From: Actinomycetota bacterium
GTDB taxonomy: Bacteria > Actinomycetota > Acidimicrobiia > IMCC26256
Assembly: GCA_009702955.1 (NCBI GenBank)
Contig: WLHA01000082.1
Span: forward strand, 1-6,222
Direction: 5' to 3'
DNA length: 6,222 nt
The notes below the pieces were generated by a model, which was not told the origin of the DNA, ran no database searches, and worked only from the letters and a program-made list of their open reading frames with translations. Positions 5,262 to 6,222 of the stretch are shown one piece after another. Every line of letters starts with the position of its first letter. Within the stretch, counting starts at the first letter, position 1. Made by a program: the position numbers and the translations under genes.

Positions 5262-6222
5262 GTGAGCCCAGAGCGAGACGAGAACAGTCCACAAGATGAC
5301 ACCGGCGCGTCTCACATCACGCGCAGGCGATTACTCGGAACTCTCGGCGCAGCAGGAGCGGTCGGCGCGGTCGGAGCGGTCGGCGGCCTTGGCGCCTCCG
5401 GCGTCGCTGGCATCAATGCCGATGCCGCAGGGGCATCGCAACTCTCCTCGCAGAACATAATTAGTTTTCATGGCGAGCATCAAGCAGGCATTGCAAACCC
5501 CGCACCAAGCCACGCTGTAGTTGCAGCATTCGATGTAACAGCACCTGATCGCGCAGCACTACAAGCACTTCTAGAGTCGTGGAGCCTCGCTGCTTCGCGC
5601 ATGACACGTGGGTTACCCGCTGGGCCGTCGCTCACCACAACGCGCCTCCCCAACGACCCCGGCGAGGCAATGGGGCTTGCTCCCTCGGCTCTCACGATCA
5701 CACTCGGGGTCGGCGCATCCCTCTTTGGAACTCCCGAGCAGGACAGGTTTGGGCTCGCATCTAAACGCCCCGGCAACCTCATCAATCTACCTGCGTTCAA
5801 GGGAGATGCGTTAGACGCGCAGTGGAGTGGCGGCGACTTGGTGGTGCAGGCATGCGCAGAGGACGAACAAGTTGCCTTCCACGCAATCCATGCACTCGCC
5901 GCACGATCCACCGCATTTGTAAAACTGCGCTGGATGCAGAGCGGGTTTCTAGGCACCACAAATACAAGCAGCGCGCGCCCACCACGCAATCTTCTTGGAT
6001 TCCACGACGGCATAGTGAACCCGAATGGAACAGATTTAGAGAGTGTCGTCTGGGTTAATAGCGGCGATCAGGGATGGATGCGCAACGGTACTTATTTAGT
6101 TGTGCGACGCATCCGTGCCAACCTCGCAACATGGGACGCTGAGGTACTAGAGGAGCAGCAGGAGGTACTCGGCCGGGTGCGCTCGACCGGAGCGCGTCTG
6201 GATAAGAAAAGTCGGCCCAATA
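5262..6222 (+). CDS. DyP-type heme peroxidase with Tat signal, 3' end outside window
   Basis: The frame is open from GTG 5262 to the window edge, giving 320 residues. The N-terminus has a twin-arginine signal: hydrophilic residues 1-20, R21-R22-R23-L-L, a Gly/Ala/Val-rich hydrophobic stretch (26-50) and a plausible A-D-A cleavage site near 53-55, so the mature enzyme should be outside the cytoplasmic membrane. The rest matches DyP-type peroxidases: 'AVVAAFDVTAPDRAALQALL' start of the first ferredoxin-like domain, 'LTITLGVGASLF' (144-155), 'GGDLVVQACAEDEQVAFHAIHAL' (190-212), and the signature 'GFHDGIVNP' (246-254) with catalytic D249 and N253. 'NGTYLVVRRIRANLATWD' and 'EEQQEVLGR' (297-305) resemble type A/EfeB proteins. 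The proximal heme His and distal Arg would lie beyond the window. DyP enzymes use peroxide to oxidise dyes, phenolics or porphyrins; the natural substrate is unknown. GTG has only a weak GGGG-type ribosome site, so coupling to the kinase gene is likely. No efeU or efeO is seen. Confidence 0.9.
   Translation, partial: MSPERDENSPQDDTGASHITRRRLLGTLGAAGAVGAVGAVGGLGASGVAGINADAAGASQLSSQNIISFHGEHQAGIANPAPSHAVVAAFDVTAPDRAALQALLESWSLAASRMTRGLPAGPSLTTTRLPNDPGEAMGLAPSALTITLGVGASLFGTPEQDRFGLASKRPGNLINLPAFKGDALDAQWSGGDLVVQACAEDEQVAFHAIHALAARSTAFVKLRWMQSGFLGTTNTSSARPPRNLLGFHDGIVNPNGTDLESVVWVNSGDQGWMRNGTYLVVRRIRANLATWDAEVLEEQQEVLGRVRSTGARLDKKSRPN
5355..5381 (+). repeat. Three tandem 9-bp units in the Tat signal coding region
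   Basis: GGAGCGGTC, GGCGCGGTC and GGAGCGGTC follow one another and encode Gly-Ala-Val three times in the hydrophobic core of the signal peptide. Nine-base units keep the frame, so copy-number change would lengthen or shorten the hydrophobic segment without breaking the gene. Confidence 0.7.

Noticed and set aside
5480..6013. A 177-residue minus-strand open frame opposite the peroxidase gene
   Set aside because: It lies wholly within the plus-strand DyP gene, whose motifs are unmistakable; the minus-strand translation is Arg/Ser/Pro-rich with no domain signature, as expected for a shadow frame.

Overview
The window looks like an accessory, metabolism-oriented stretch of an actinobacterial chromosome. 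The evidence is the C-terminal half of a DUF222/13E12-type HNH protein at the left edge, a family that is strongly actinobacterial, together with an APH-like phosphotransferase of the WGDARxGN type common in Actinomycetota and a Tat-exported DyP peroxidase. Base composition is moderately GC-rich by eye, lower than in mycobacteria or streptomycetes. An Acidimicrobiia-like or other marine or freshwater actinobacterium would fit, but that is inference. No tRNA, rRNA, CRISPR array, insertion sequence or replication origin was seen.

Layout: (1) 1-549 (+), 3' part of an HNH endonuclease gene. (2) 550-677, a leader with a possible promoter and a perfect 7-bp inverted repeat. (3) 678-3294 (+), three co-directional genes: a two-domain DUF1330-like protein, a haloalkane dehalogenase of the DhlA/DmbB type, and a metallo-beta-lactamase-fold hydrolase. 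The gaps are 74 and 107 bases, so they may form one transcription unit. (4) 3295-3392, a convergent gap dense in small palindromes and short repeats. (5) 3393-3923 (-), a SnoaL/NTF2-like protein. (6) 3924-4107, a divergent promoter region with phased TATCTA motifs. (7) 4108-5256 (+), an APH/ChoK-like kinase. (8) 5262-6222 (+), a GTG-started, Tat-signal DyP-type peroxidase that runs off the right edge and begins only five bases after the kinase stop.

How the genes might work together is inference. The dehalogenase would convert a haloalkane to an alcohol. The DUF1330-like protein and the MBL hydrolase beside it could act on the same or related small molecules. The SnoaL-like protein and the kinase belong to families often found in catabolic clusters for lipids, steroids and xenobiotics. 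The DyP peroxidase would act outside the cytoplasmic membrane. No transporter, regulator, acyl-CoA dehydrogenase or alcohol dehydrogenase is visible, so the pathway and its substrate cannot be named. I found no clear evidence of a wholly new system. The most notable points are a dehalogenase active site mixing HLD-I and HLD-II features, an MBL protein lacking the RNase Z HEAT-loop glutamate, and the close coupling of a cytoplasmic kinase to an exported peroxidase.
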